In this document: positions 25,365 through 33,351 of the stretch, piece by piece | How the letters are laid out: each line of letters opens with the position of its first letter | How positions within the stretch are numbered: position 1 is the stretch's first letter | DNA from: DASREM01 sp035652095 | GTDB lineage: Bacteria; Acidobacteriota; Terriglobia; Terriglobales; Acidobacteriaceae | NCBI GenBank assembly: GCA_035652095.1 | Contig: DASREM010000036.1 | Span: 11,081 to 75,080, forward strand | Direction of reading: 5' to 3' | Length of the DNA: 64,000 nt | The notes under the pieces: generated by a model | What the model was told of the DNA's origin: nothing | What the model saw: the letters and a program-made list of their open reading frames with translations, nothing else | The model's database searches: none | Position numbers and translations under genes: made by a program

Positions 25365-25931
25365 TTAGTGAATTGTGGCGCTGGTTGTGGTTTTGAAAGT
25401 CACAGCGCTTTCGGCGTGAATGACGGCTTCTTCCTTGCCGGTGGCAGCGGCGACTCCGGTGCCGGCTGCGCCTCCGACGGCCGCTCCGATCAAGGCGCCT
25501 TTACCGCCGCCTGCCAGAGCTCCGATCAGGGCGCCTGCCCCAGCTCCTCCACCGATCTTGGTAACGTTGCTCTTGGTGTGGCTCTTACCCTTGGCGTAGT
25601 AGCCGGTAGTGGAAAGAGCGACGCGCTTGCCGTTGAGGTCCATGGAGGTCAGGCGCAGGGTGAGCTGTCCGGGCGCGTGTAAACGTCCGCTCGGCTTGGC
25701 ATAGCTCACTTTGCCGTGCACCGGGGTTCCGCTTGGTGCGACGGTGTTGCCATTGACGACCAGGTCGCGCGCGAGAACGCCATCAAACTTCTGGCCGGTT
25801 TGCGCACTGCCGGAGTTGATCTGGCTACCGATGCGCACCGTCAGGTGAGTGCCGGCGGGGATGGTTTGCGCTACCGCCAGCGCTCCAAGTAGCATCACGC
25901 CTAGAAACGATTTCAGAGACTTCCCGAGCAT
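25365..25931 (-). CDS. Exported glycine-zipper protein
   Basis: A 188-residue protein with a signal peptide (LKSFLGVMLLGALAVAQ). The middle is a beta-rich domain (TIPAGTHLTVRIGSQINSG and then QKFDGVLARDLVVNG), common in acidobacterial exported proteins. The C-terminal part has a Gly-zipper helix pair: GGGAGAGALIGALAGGGKGA, next LIGAAVGGAAGTGVAAATG. Such helices insert into membranes or mediate helix packing. The ATG at 25931 follows GGAGG by 4 nt; longer frames upstream cross the DNA glycosylase. Related exported proteins are at 46412-47218. Confidence 0.72.
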   Translation of the reverse strand: MLGKSLKSFLGVMLLGALAVAQTIPAGTHLTVRIGSQINSGSAQTGQKFDGVLARDLVVNGNTVAPSGTPVHGKVSYAKPSGRLHAPGQLTLRLTSMDLNGKRVALSTTGYYAKGKSHTKSNVTKIGGGAGAGALIGALAGGGKGALIGAAVGGAAGTGVAAATGKEEAVIHAESAVTFKTTTSATIH

Positions 25932-26039
25932 GAGACCTCCGCGAATGTAATGGGTGAATTGAACTCTGGATTGCTGAACGTGAAGATAGCAAAGCTGAGG
26001 ACGTGCGCCCACGTGTCCAAAGGTGCAGGCGAGTCCGGG

Positions 26040-26678
26040 ATGACGGCCCCGAATACGACGCACTTCCGTAACCTGCGCAATACGTTGCCGCGGGAATTCT
26101 TTAATCGAGATCCGCGGGAAGTAAGTCGCGAATTGCTTGGAAAAGTGCTGGTTCGGCGTCACGGAAGAAAGTTGATTGCCGGGCGGGTGGTAGAAGTCGA
26201 AGCTTACCTGGGCGCGGAAGATGCGGCGGCCCATGCGGCCTCTGGCAAGACCTTGCGCAACGCGGTGCTATTCGGGCCTCCGGGGTATGCCTACATTTAT
26301 TTCATTTATGGCAATCATTTCTGCCTAAACGTTTCGACTCTGCCGGAGGGAGTTGCCGGGGGAGTTTTATTCCGGGCGGTCGAACCGATGGTTGGGATCG
26401 AGGAGATGGCATTGGCTCGGGACCTGGACGGGCGTGACCTGCGTCTGTTGACTTCCGGACCGGGGCGGTTGGCCGAAGCCTTCGGGATTACGCGGGAACG
26501 CGACAATGGGAAGGACCTGACCTCAGTCCGCTCGGATTTATGGCTGGCCGACGACGGACACGTCTCGGAGAAGGTGCTGGTGACCAAGCGGATCGGGATT
26601 ACCAAGGCGGCCGACATGCCGTTGCGATATCTGGTTGCCGGGAACCGATTTGTTTCGGGGAAGCGAGTGATGGGATAG
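26040..26678 (+). CDS. 3-methyladenine DNA glycosylase (AAG/MPG family)
   Basis: This 212-residue base-excision repair enzyme removes alkylated and deaminated purines. The diagnostic regions are GRVVEVEAYLGAEDAAAHAA (with the catalytic Glu), NAVLFGPPGYAYIYFIYGNH, and SGPGRLAEAFGI near residue 150. The C-terminus (TKRIGITKAADMPLRYLVAG) is the usual one. I take the ATG at 26040 (MTAPNTTHFRNLRN); the frame extends to 25950 but this would be a long unneeded extension overlapping the leader of the glycine-zipper gene. Confidence 0.92.
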   Translation: MTAPNTTHFRNLRNTLPREFFNRDPREVSRELLGKVLVRRHGRKLIAGRVVEVEAYLGAEDAAAHAASGKTLRNAVLFGPPGYAYIYFIYGNHFCLNVSTLPEGVAGGVLFRAVEPMVGIEEMALARDLDGRDLRLLTSGPGRLAEAFGITRERDNGKDLTSVRSDLWLADDGHVSEKVLVTKRIGITKAADMPLRYLVAGNRFVSGKRVMG

Positions 26679-26792
26679 GTTATGGTGACAGTCTGCAAAA
26701 GTCCGCAAGTGCTGTGCTAGCTGTATCCACTCTGGACAGCTTCATGTATCTTGGTGCTTCGCTTTCCGCTTAAATCCAGGAGCCCAATCCGA

Positions 26793-28370
26793 ATGCGCTG
26801 CTTCTCACGTTGTGTGCTGTGCTGCTTCCTGCTTTTCAGTATCCCTCTCTGGAGCCAAAAAAAGCCTGGCCTTGACGATTTGAAGAGCGAGGCGATCCGC
26901 GAAGTGGAGCTGCGGCAGACGTTCACGCAGCAGATGGTGGACCAGATCTTCAGTTACGCGGAACTGGGCTTCCAGGAATTTGAGACTTCGCGCTACGTCA
27001 CCGAAATCCTGGAGAAGAACGGATTCAAGGTAGAGCGGGGAGTGGCGGGAATTCCGACCGCCTGGGTCGCAACCTACGGATCGGGCAAGCCGGTCATCGG
27101 ATTCATGACCGATATCGACTGCATTCCGCGGGCTTCACAGAAGCCGGGGGTGGCGTATCACGATCCGATTATTGAGGGCGCACCCGGGCATGGCGAAGGC
27201 CACAACTCGGGTGAAGCGGTGAACGTGACCGCCGCGATTGTGATTCGCGAGTTGATGGAGAAGCACGCGATCGGCGGCACCCTGAAAGTTTTCCCGGGAG
27301 TTGCCGAGGAGTTGCTGGGAACGAAGGCGTTTTACGTTCGCGCAGGCTTATTCAAAGACGTCGACATCATGCTGGGCGCGCATGTGTTTGACGGGCTGGG
27401 CACGGGGTATGGGCAGACTTTCGCGCCGCAAGGGCTGGTTTCGGTGCAGTATCTTTTTCACGGCAAAGCGTCTCATGCGGCGGGCGCGCCTTGGGACGGA
27501 CGCAGCGCGCTGGATGCGGTCGAGTTGATGGACTCGGGATGGAACTTCCGCCGCGAGCATATGCGGCTGCAGCAGCGGTCCCATTACGTGATCATCAACG
27601 GAGGCGATCAGCCCAACGTGGTGCCGTCCGAGGCAGCGGTGTGGTACTACTTCCGCGAACTGGATTATCCGCATATCAAGGATTTGTACGATCTCGGCAA
27701 TACCATGGCGCAGGCTGCGACCATGATGACGGGAACTACGGTGACGCGAAGGCTGGTGGGGTCGGCGTGGCCTCCGCACTTCAACAAAGTCGTTGCCGAG
27801 ATTCAGCAGAAGAACATCGAGCGTGTGGGAATGCCCACCTGGAGCGATGCCGACCAGACACTGGCGAAGGCGTTGCAAAAAGAAATTGGCCAGCCGGTGG
27901 ATGGATTGAAGACGAAGGTCGAACCGCTAAAGCCGCCGGCGCCAGAGGGCGAGATGGGTGGATCGGATGACATCGGCGACATCTCGTGGGTGATGCCGAC
28001 GGTGTATCTGCGCTATCCCGCCAACATTCCACACACGCCGGGGCACAGCTGGGTGGACGGCGTTGCCATGGCGACTCCGATTGCGCACAAGGGATCCACG
28101 GCAGGAGCGAAGGTGCAAGCCACGACCGCGCTCGATTTCCTGATGTCGCCGGAACTGGTGAAGCAGGCATGGGACTATTTCAACAACGTCCAAACCAAAG
28201 ATCTGAAGTACACGCCACTGATAGGACCGGAGGACCAGCCCGCCGTCGAGCTGAACAAAGAAAAAATGGCGAAGTTCCGGCCGGAGATGCAGAAGTTCTA
28301 CTTTGATTCGACGAAGTACAAGACGTACATGGAGCAATTGGGGATCACCTACCCGACGGTAAAAAAATAA
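26793..28370 (+). CDS. Secreted M20-family amidohydrolase (AbgB-like)
   Basis: The 525-residue protein has a signal peptide (VLCCFLLFSIPLWSQ) and the two-domain M20D fold of aminoacylases and p-aminobenzoyl-glutamate hydrolase subunit B. Seen motifs are GFMTDIDCIPRASQKPG, GHGEGHNSGEAVNVTAAIV, PGVAEELLGTKAF (with the catalytic Glu-Glu pair) and AHVFDGLGTGYG. In most relatives the metal-ligand region reads GHxCGHN; here Glu stands in place of the Cys. The C-terminal GDISWVMPTVYLRYPANIP and HTPGHSW supply the last His. AGGAG lies 10 nt before the ATG at 26793. The next gene starts 13 nt after the stop. Confidence 0.87.
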   Translation: MRCFSRCVLCCFLLFSIPLWSQKKPGLDDLKSEAIREVELRQTFTQQMVDQIFSYAELGFQEFETSRYVTEILEKNGFKVERGVAGIPTAWVATYGSGKPVIGFMTDIDCIPRASQKPGVAYHDPIIEGAPGHGEGHNSGEAVNVTAAIVIRELMEKHAIGGTLKVFPGVAEELLGTKAFYVRAGLFKDVDIMLGAHVFDGLGTGYGQTFAPQGLVSVQYLFHGKASHAAGAPWDGRSALDAVELMDSGWNFRREHMRLQQRSHYVIINGGDQPNVVPSEAAVWYYFRELDYPHIKDLYDLGNTMAQAATMMTGTTVTRRLVGSAWPPHFNKVVAEIQQKNIERVGMPTWSDADQTLAKALQKEIGQPVDGLKTKVEPLKPPAPEGEMGGSDDIGDISWVMPTVYLRYPANIPHTPGHSWVDGVAMATPIAHKGSTAGAKVQATTALDFLMSPELVKQAWDYFNNVQTKDLKYTPLIGPEDQPAVELNKEKMAKFRPEMQKFYFDSTKYKTYMEQLGITYPTVKK

Positions 28371-28383
28371 GAGTTTCTTCCAC

Positions 28384-29103
28384 ATGAAGCCTGATTACGG
28401 GATCGATGCTCCGGGTGTGGTTCGGACTTTTGTGATTCTCGGAATCCTGCTGCTAGTGCTGGGTGCACTGTTCCCCGTCGTTCATGCCGGTCCGGTCACG
28501 TTGAAATTCAGGCCGATGGCCTTCAGCATCGGCTTTACTTGTGCCGTGAGTGGGTTGCTGATGCTGCTCTACGCAAAGGTAGGGAAATTCCGGCATCGAG
28601 ATCGCATGTTGGCGCTGGTGAACTGGCGGGGTGACGAGAGGGTGATGGACGTAGGGACCGGACGCGGGCTGCTGATGATTGGCGCAGCTAAGAAACTCCA
28701 AAGAGGGACCGCGATAGGAATTGATATCTGGAATGCAAAGGACCTCTCGGGGAATGCGCCGGCGAATACGCTAAGAAATGCAGAGTTAGAGGGAGTCCGG
28801 AACAGGATTGAACTGCGAGACGATGACGCAACTGCGATGACGTTTCCGGACAACAGCTTTGACGTGGTGTTCTCGAACCTGTGCCTGCACAATATTCCAT
28901 CGCGAGCGGGTCGGGACAAGGCTTGCGCTGAAATTGTTCGCGTGCTCAAGCCGGGAGGGAAGGCCATCATTTCCGATTACAAGAACACCGGCGACTATGT
29001 GAAGGCGTTTCAGGCCGCAGGCGCCCAGGCTAGTCGTGGAGGCATCAACCTCGATACATTTCCGCCATTAACGATTGTGCAGGTGGAGAAAGTTAAGGGG
29101 TAA
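28384..29103 (+). CDS. SAM-dependent methyltransferase with N-terminal membrane helices
   Basis: The 239-residue protein has two N-terminal hydrophobic segments (TFVILGILLLVLGALFPVV and FSIGFTCAVSGLLMLLYA), then a class I methyltransferase domain. Motif I is ERVMDVGTGRGLLMIGAAKK; the acidic end of strand 2 is GIDIW, and DNSFDVVFSNLCLHNIP and EIVRVLKPGGKAIISDY complete the Methyltransf_11 pattern. The substrate may be a membrane lipid or quinone, an inference from the helices. Its last 11 nt overlap the end of the convergent panC gene. It is likely co-transcribed with the preceding amidohydrolase. Confidence 0.83.
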   Translation: MKPDYGIDAPGVVRTFVILGILLLVLGALFPVVHAGPVTLKFRPMAFSIGFTCAVSGLLMLLYAKVGKFRHRDRMLALVNWRGDERVMDVGTGRGLLMIGAAKKLQRGTAIGIDIWNAKDLSGNAPANTLRNAELEGVRNRIELRDDDATAMTFPDNSFDVVFSNLCLHNIPSRAGRDKACAEIVRVLKPGGKAIISDYKNTGDYVKAFQAAGAQASRGGINLDTFPPLTIVQVEKVKG

Positions 29104-29989
29104 GCATGACGTTGTCGATCAGGCGCGTGCTTCCGACAAAAGCAGCAACCGCCACCAGGGCGGGGCGACTGACGCTCTGCAGGGGATCCAGCGTGTCCGG
29201 GTCTACAATCTCGTAATAATCCAGACGGACAGCAGGATCGCGCGCGATGGTACGAGTACCTGCTGCAATGAGCTTGGCGGCGTCGCGCTCGCCTGCCTCG
29301 AACTGCCCTCTTACGCTTGCCAAGGATTGCGACAAGGCACGCGCGGAAACCCGCTCCTCGGGACTGAGATACCGATTGCGGGAGCTCATGGCCAGGCCGT
29401 CGGGCTCGCGCACGATGGGGCACACCGCGACGGTGACCGGTATATTCAGGTCGCTCACCATGCGGCGGACCACTGCAACCTGCGCGGCATCTTTCTGGCC
29501 AAAGAACGCCACGTCGGGCTCGATGATATTGAAAAGCTTGCTGACAATGGTGGTGACGCCGCGAAAGTGTCCGGGGCGGGACCTGCCGTCGAGCTTTTCG
29601 CTCAAGCCTTCCACGGTAACGTAGCTGAGTGCGCCCGGCGGATACATTTCTTCCGTTGCGGGTGCGAAGAGCAGGTCCACGCCTTCTTTTTCGAGCAGCT
29701 CGCGATCGCGCTCGAAGGTGCGCGGGTATTTCGAGAAGTCCTCGTTTGGCCCGAACTGAGTCGGATTTACGAAGATTGAAACTGCAACCGCATCGCATTG
29801 GCGCCGGGCTGCGCGAACCAGCGACAGGTGCCCTTCGTGAAGCGCGCCCATAGTAGGAACGAAGCCGAGCTTCTGATTTTTCGCCTTGCATCCACGCACC
29901 GCGAACCGCATCTCGGCGATGCTCCGGCAGAGTTGCATGCCGGCAGAGGACTTCACAGCGCCAGAACCGCCGATCATTGCGGGCTGCAT
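29093..29989 (-). CDS. panC: Pantothenate synthetase
   Basis: PanC joins pantoate and beta-alanine with ATP, the last step in pantothenate synthesis. The 298-residue enzyme has the HxGH nucleotidyltransferase motif in GFVPTMGALHEGHLSLVRAA, then VSIFVNPTQFGPNEDFSKYP, FFGQKDAAQVAVVRRM and the KMSKS-like GLAMSSRNRYLSPEER. All are canonical. An alternative ATG at 29938 (MQLCRSIAEMRF) would give a more usual N-terminus, since the first 17 residues look like an unneeded extension. panB lies 8 nt upstream, so the pair is an operon. Confidence 0.94.
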   Translation of the reverse strand: MQPAMIGGSGAVKSSAGMQLCRSIAEMRFAVRGCKAKNQKLGFVPTMGALHEGHLSLVRAARRQCDAVAVSIFVNPTQFGPNEDFSKYPRTFERDRELLEKEGVDLLFAPATEEMYPPGALSYVTVEGLSEKLDGRSRPGHFRGVTTIVSKLFNIIEPDVAFFGQKDAAQVAVVRRMVSDLNIPVTVAVCPIVREPDGLAMSSRNRYLSPEERVSARALSQSLASVRGQFEAGERDAAKLIAAGTRTIARDPAVRLDYYEIVDPDTLDPLQSVSRPALVAVAAFVGSTRLIDNVMLTP

Positions 29990-29997
29990 TGCGAAGC

Positions 29998-30936
29998 TTA
30001 CCTCCGCATGGCGCGCTTGCGATCGAGCACGGTCTCAAGCGCCGCCTGAGTGTCTTTCGGGAGATGATACGACTCCTGATCGGAAGGATACTGCCGCGAA
30101 AGAACGTCGGCGCGAAATGCCTGGACCGCCTCGGTGATCACGGCTGCGGCATCCCCGTAGCGGCGCACGAACTTTGCGGGCTGCGCAAACGTAAGGTTGA
30201 GCAAATCGTGAATGACCAGGACCTGACCATCGCATTCCGGTCCGGCGCCGATTCCAATGGTCGGAGTTTTCACCTCGGCAGTGATCATGGCCGCCACTTC
30301 GCGCGGGATGCCTTCGAGGTAGATGCAGGCTACCCCCGCACGGTCGAGAGAAACCGCGTCGCGCATGAGTTGTTCCACGGCAGACAGAGTCTTGCCCTGG
30401 ACGCGGAATCCACCCATGACGTTGACCGATTGCGGGGTCAGACCAATGTGTCCGGCGACCGGGATTTCGGCGTCGACAATGCGCCGAATCAGGTCGGCGC
30501 GCTTCTCGCCACCCTCCACCTTGACCGCCTCTGCCCCGGCTTCTTTAACGAAGCGGGCCGCATTACGAACGGCGTCGTCCACGCTGAGGTGATACGAGCC
30601 ATACGGCATGTCAGCGACGAGAAAGGCATTTTTCACCCCGCGTCGCACGGCGCGGGTGTGATGCAGCATCTCGTCCACGGTGACCGAGAGCGTGTTCTCA
30701 TAACCGAGCATGGTCATGGCGAGCGAGTCGCCGACCAGCACGATGTCAATGCCCGCCTCGTCTACCAGGCGCGCGGTGGCGTAGTCGTAGGCAGTGAGAC
30801 AGGTGATAGGTCGGTGATTGAGTTTGTTTTCTCGAAGAGTAGCGACTGTAATCTTGTGGCGAGGTTCGCCAATCGGAGTCAGACTCACGATATCCTCCAG
30901 TGCCCCTCCGCCGTGGCGGATAGAGCCTGTCAGCAT
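29998..30936 (-). CDS. panB: 3-methyl-2-oxobutanoate hydroxymethyltransferase
   Basis: PanB transfers a hydroxymethyl group from methylene-THF to alpha-ketoisovalerate, making ketopantoate. The 312-residue TIM-barrel enzyme shows ITCLTAYDYATARLVDEAGI, DIVLVGDSLAMTMLGYENTL with the metal-binding Asp, and GHIGLTPQSVNVMGGFRVQG. The later IGIGAGPECDGQVLVIHDLL is also canonical. Active-site residues appear intact. It lies directly upstream of panC and together they feed the CoaX kinase whose gene opens the window. Confidence 0.95.
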   Translation of the reverse strand: MLTGSIRHGGGALEDIVSLTPIGEPRHKITVATLRENKLNHRPITCLTAYDYATARLVDEAGIDIVLVGDSLAMTMLGYENTLSVTVDEMLHHTRAVRRGVKNAFLVADMPYGSYHLSVDDAVRNAARFVKEAGAEAVKVEGGEKRADLIRRIVDAEIPVAGHIGLTPQSVNVMGGFRVQGKTLSAVEQLMRDAVSLDRAGVACIYLEGIPREVAAMITAEVKTPTIGIGAGPECDGQVLVIHDLLNLTFAQPAKFVRRYGDAAAVITEAVQAFRADVLSRQYPSDQESYHLPKDTQAALETVLDRKRAMRR

Positions 30937-30975
30937 CTTGGATGATGCTGGGGGTATTGTAGACCCAAAAATGTC

Positions 30976-31003
30976 GTTGGTCGATGGTCGTTGGTCCTTG
31001 GTC
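30976..31003 (+). repeat. Heptamer array, left copy: four tandem units (G/C)(T/A)TGGTC
   Basis: Four consecutive 7-nt units GTTGGTC, GATGGTC, GTTGGTC and CTTGGTC are seen. The inverse array of five units is at 31273-31307. The two arrays face each other around the small AbrB-like gene. Confidence 0.75.
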
Positions 31004-31081
31004 GCGTTCGCTCCATGTAGCTCAAATAAGAGAGGTTAGCTTTAGCTACGGTTGTGCTGTTTTCCTGCCTTCTTCATCTTT

Positions 31082-31246
31082 TCAGGAAATTGGGGGATCA
31101 GAACTGAGCAGGTAGTCCTTGACTCCGGATTCGACCAAATAGAGCCGGTCGCCTTCTCGGACCTTGAGCTGTGCAACGAGTTCCTCTGGGAAAAGCACTT
31201 TGAGAGAATTGCCGAACTTCTCGACCTTCAGCTGAAACGTGGCCAT
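31082..31246 (-). CDS. AbrB/MazE-like protein, short solitary form (54 aa)
   Basis: A gene too short for most finders. The ATG at 31246 follows an AGGTG site. The product begins MATFQLKVEKFGNSLKVLFP and continues EELVAQLKVREGDRLYLV. This is the swapped-hairpin AbrB/SpoVT DNA-binding pattern (FGNSLxVxxPxxLVxxLxxxEGDxLxL). The C-terminal tail is only about 14 residues, so the toxin-binding arm of typical MazE/VapB antitoxins is mostly absent. No toxin gene of the MazF or PIN type lies next to it; the neighbours are panB and a deoxynucleoside kinase. It is flanked by inverted heptamer arrays. It may be an orphan antitoxin or a small regulator. Confidence 0.75.
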   Translation of the reverse strand: MATFQLKVEKFGNSLKVLFPEELVAQLKVREGDRLYLVESGVKDYLLSSDPPIS

Positions 31247-31272
31247 GCATCACCTATTATGCGGTGGCCGAC

Positions 31273-31311
31273 GATCAAAGGCCAACGACCAACGACCAAA
31301 GACCAAAGACC
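31273..31311 (-). repeat. Heptamer array, right copy in inverse orientation
   Basis: Units GATCAAA, GGCCAAC, GACCAAC, GACCAAA and GACCAAA, ending in a partial GACC, are read on the plus strand. They are the reverse complement of the (T/G)TTGGTC units at 30976-31003. Pairing of the two arrays would bring the AbrB-like gene into a loop. Confidence 0.75.
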
Positions 31312-31315
31312 GTCT

Positions 31316-31981
31316 CTACGCGCTGGCGGCTTCCTGGCTTCCCAGCGGCAGGAAGTATTGCGTGCCCTTGATGGGCGCGGAGACTTTGCGTAGCAGTTCC
31401 TGCAAATCGTCGTTGCGTTCGACAAAGTCAATATCGGATGTATTCACGATGAGCAAGTCGGACGAGGTGTAGTGAAAGAAGAAATGCTCGTAGGCTTTGA
31501 CTACTTCTTCCAGGTAATCCTCGCTGATCGCTTTCTCGCCGGCAGCGTTCTTCTTTTTCAGGCGCTTCTTGAGCACCTCGGGGCTGGCTTGCAGATAAAT
31601 CACCAGGTCGGGATTTGGGATCTGCTCACGAAAAGAATTGTAGTAGCGGTTGTAGATGTCGAGTTCCTGGTCGTTAAGATTCAGGCAGGCGAACAGCTTG
31701 TCTTTTTCAAAGATGAAGTCAGTGACGATGGTGCGCTGGGAACGCGGGCCAAGATCCAGGGCCTTGAGTTGCTCGAAGCGGCGGATCAGGAAAGCAAACT
31801 GCGCCTGGAAGGCCGCGCCACGCTCTCCTTCGTAAAAAGGCGCCAGAAACGGATTGTCCTCCGGTTCCATCACCCGCTGGGCATTGAGACGGTCGGCGAG
31901 AATACGCGCCAGCGTGCTTTTGCCGACTCGCAGAGGACCTTCAACTGCAATGTACCGGGGCAGCTCGAAAAGGTTGGCCAT
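31316..31981 (-). CDS. Deoxynucleoside kinase (dNK/dGK family)
   Basis: The 221-residue enzyme would phosphorylate deoxyadenosine or deoxyguanosine in a salvage pathway. It has a P-loop in YIAVEGPLRVGKSTLARILA, the DR(S/T)-like lid segment and the family block TIVTDFIFEKDKLFACLNL. PDLVIYLQASPEVLKKRLKK marks the LID-arginine region. Such kinases are often fused to or next to folK in Acidobacteriota, and this one lies close to panB and panC. It is separated from the AbrB-like gene by the right heptamer array. Substrate choice is not deducible. Confidence 0.87.
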   Translation of the reverse strand: MANLFELPRYIAVEGPLRVGKSTLARILADRLNAQRVMEPEDNPFLAPFYEGERGAAFQAQFAFLIRRFEQLKALDLGPRSQRTIVTDFIFEKDKLFACLNLNDQELDIYNRYYNSFREQIPNPDLVIYLQASPEVLKKRLKKKNAAGEKAISEDYLEEVVKAYEHFFFHYTSSDLLIVNTSDIDFVERNDDLQELLRKVSAPIKGTQYFLPLGSQEAASA

Positions 31982-32060
31982 GTGTACGTAGGTTCAATGG
32001 CAGCATATCTCGCCTTCGGCTTCGAGGCAATTGCGGGAAAAGTTACTAGCAAATTTCGGA

Positions 32061-32120
32061 ATTGCCGGATTGAGGAATTGTCATGAATCCGGCAATGCAA
32101 AAATTCGGCAATCCGGCAAT
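32061..32120. repeat. Inverted and direct AATCCGGCAAT repeats before the deacetylase gene
   Basis: ATTGCCGGATT (32061-32071) is the exact inverse of AATCCGGCAAT (32086-32096), giving an 11-bp stem with a 14-nt loop. AATCCGGCAAT occurs again at 32110-32120 with a variant ATTCGGCAAT just before. The block lies between the kinase start and the deacetylase gene. Confidence 0.65.
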
Positions 32121-32138
32121 CTCCTCTACAATCTGCTT

Positions 32139-32861
32139 GTGCTGGGAATTGGAATCTCGATGGTTGCTGCCGCCGCAGCCTCTGCTGCCGGCTACCAGTG
32201 CATGGCTCCGACCGGACAGTGGTACGGCCGGACGTTTACCGGTTTGGAACGTGGTTCCAAAAAATTGGCCGTGACCTACGATGATGGGCCCAATGATCCG
32301 CATACTTTGCGGCTACTTGAGGTGCTGGCCAAGCATGAGGTGCATGCGACGTTTTTTCTGATTGGGCGGTATGTGCAGGAGCGGCCCGACATCGTTCGCG
32401 AGGTGGTCAGGGCCGGGCACGTGGTCGGCAACCATACGTTTACTCATCCTAACCTGATCTTTACTTCTTCCAATGAGACGCGAAACCAGATTACGCAATG
32501 CCGGCGTGCGATTGAAGACGCTGTGGGAGAGCACTCCAATTTATTTCGGCCTCCATTTGGCGGAAGGCGTCCGGCTTCATTGCGGATTGTGCGCGAGTTG
32601 GGGCTGCAACCCGTCATGTGGAATGTGACCGGATGGGATTGGGAGGCGCCTCCGCCCGAGGAAATTGAACGGAAGGTCGCCAAGCAGGTGCGGGGGGGAG
32701 ATGTGATCCTGTTGCATGACGGCGGGCATCGCAGCATGGGCGCGGACCGAGCGCCTACAGTGATCGCCACCGACCGGCTGATTGCCCGATATAAGGGAGA
32801 AGGTTATGAGTTCGTGACTGTGCCGGAGATGATCGGCGCGGGAGCGAGCGGCTGTTCCTGA
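32139..32861 (+). CDS. Polysaccharide deacetylase (NodB-type)
   Basis: A carbohydrate esterase family 4 enzyme that removes N-acetyl groups from peptidoglycan or chitin-like sugars. The NodB motifs are clear: KLAVTYDDGPNDPHTLRLLE (with the catalytic Asp pair), HVVGNHTFTHPNL (metal His) and the later FRPPFGGRRPASLRIVRELG. The end DVILLHDGGHRSMGADR carries the leucine-His motif. An N-terminal hydrophobic stretch (LGIGISMVAAAAASAAGYQ) suggests export. The start is uncertain: I used a GTG at 32139, but an ATG at 32160 is possible, and a TTG at 32031 would run through the repeat block. Confidence 0.82.
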   Translation: MLGIGISMVAAAAASAAGYQCMAPTGQWYGRTFTGLERGSKKLAVTYDDGPNDPHTLRLLEVLAKHEVHATFFLIGRYVQERPDIVREVVRAGHVVGNHTFTHPNLIFTSSNETRNQITQCRRAIEDAVGEHSNLFRPPFGGRRPASLRIVRELGLQPVMWNVTGWDWEAPPPEEIERKVAKQVRGGDVILLHDGGHRSMGADRAPTVIATDRLIARYKGEGYEFVTVPEMIGAGASGCS

Positions 32862-32867
32862 ATAGGC

Positions 32868-32911
32868 GGCATTCCTCGCCCGGCTTGCGCCGGGGAGGAA
32901 TGACGTAGTCG
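32868..32911. repeat. Dispersed palindromic intergenic repeat, copy at 32.87 kb
   Basis: GCATTCCTCGCCCGG faces CCGGGGAGGAATGAC across a short TTGCG loop. This forms a strong hairpin right after the deacetylase stop and before the convergent VOC gene. It is of the same general type as the repeats at 22451, 44023 and 47344, so it may terminate both transcripts. Confidence 0.5.
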
Positions 32912-32918
32912 GGAAACA

Positions 32919-33320
32919 TTATTCGCAGTTGATCATCCACGGCGTGCCGAACTGATCCACCAGCATGCCAAAGCGGCGGGCCCAGAAGGTCTGCTGGATC
33001 GGCAGATTGATTTTGCCGTCCTTCGAAAGCGCCGCAAACACGCGCTCGGCGTCGGCCGGTTCTTTGATCTGCACGGAGACGTAAAATCCCTGCGGTTTCT
33101 GGAAATGCTCCGGCGGATTGTCGGAAGCCATGAGTCGCTGGTCGCCGATGTTCAGGCAAGCGTGCATGATCTTCTTCCGCCACTCTGCCGGCACCTGCTC
33201 GCTTGCCGGCGTGCCTTCGTGGGTCATCATGGCCGTGATTTTGCCGTCAAAAATCTTTTCGTAGAACTTGAAGGCTGTCTCGCACTGGCCGTTGAAAAAG
33301 AGATAAGGATTGAATTGCAT
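32919..33320 (-). CDS. VOC-fold protein, PhnB/3-demethylubiquinone methyltransferase-like
   Basis: The 133-residue protein has the PhnB-type pattern: QFNPYLFFNGQCETAFKFYE followed by IFDGKI, HACLNIGDQRLMASDNPP, and a C-terminal FWARRFGMLVDQFGTPWMIN. It belongs to the glyoxalase/bleomycin-resistance (vicinal oxygen chelate) superfamily with paired beta-alpha-beta units. The reaction is unknown; most members of the PhnB group have no proven enzyme activity. The ATG at 33320 has AGGAG 5 nt upstream, and a GTG two codons earlier overlaps it. Confidence 0.85.
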   Translation of the reverse strand: MQFNPYLFFNGQCETAFKFYEKIFDGKITAMMTHEGTPASEQVPAEWRKKIMHACLNIGDQRLMASDNPPEHFQKPQGFYVSVQIKEPADAERVFAALSKDGKINLPIQQTFWARRFGMLVDQFGTPWMINCE

Positions 33321-33351
33321 GTGCACTCCTGGTGGTTGGATTGGAAAACTG

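Noticed and set aside
31082..31981. Toxin-antitoxin pair with the AbrB-like gene
   Set aside because: The neighbour is a deoxynucleoside kinase with a P-loop, not a MazF or PIN toxin; no small toxin frame was found on either side.
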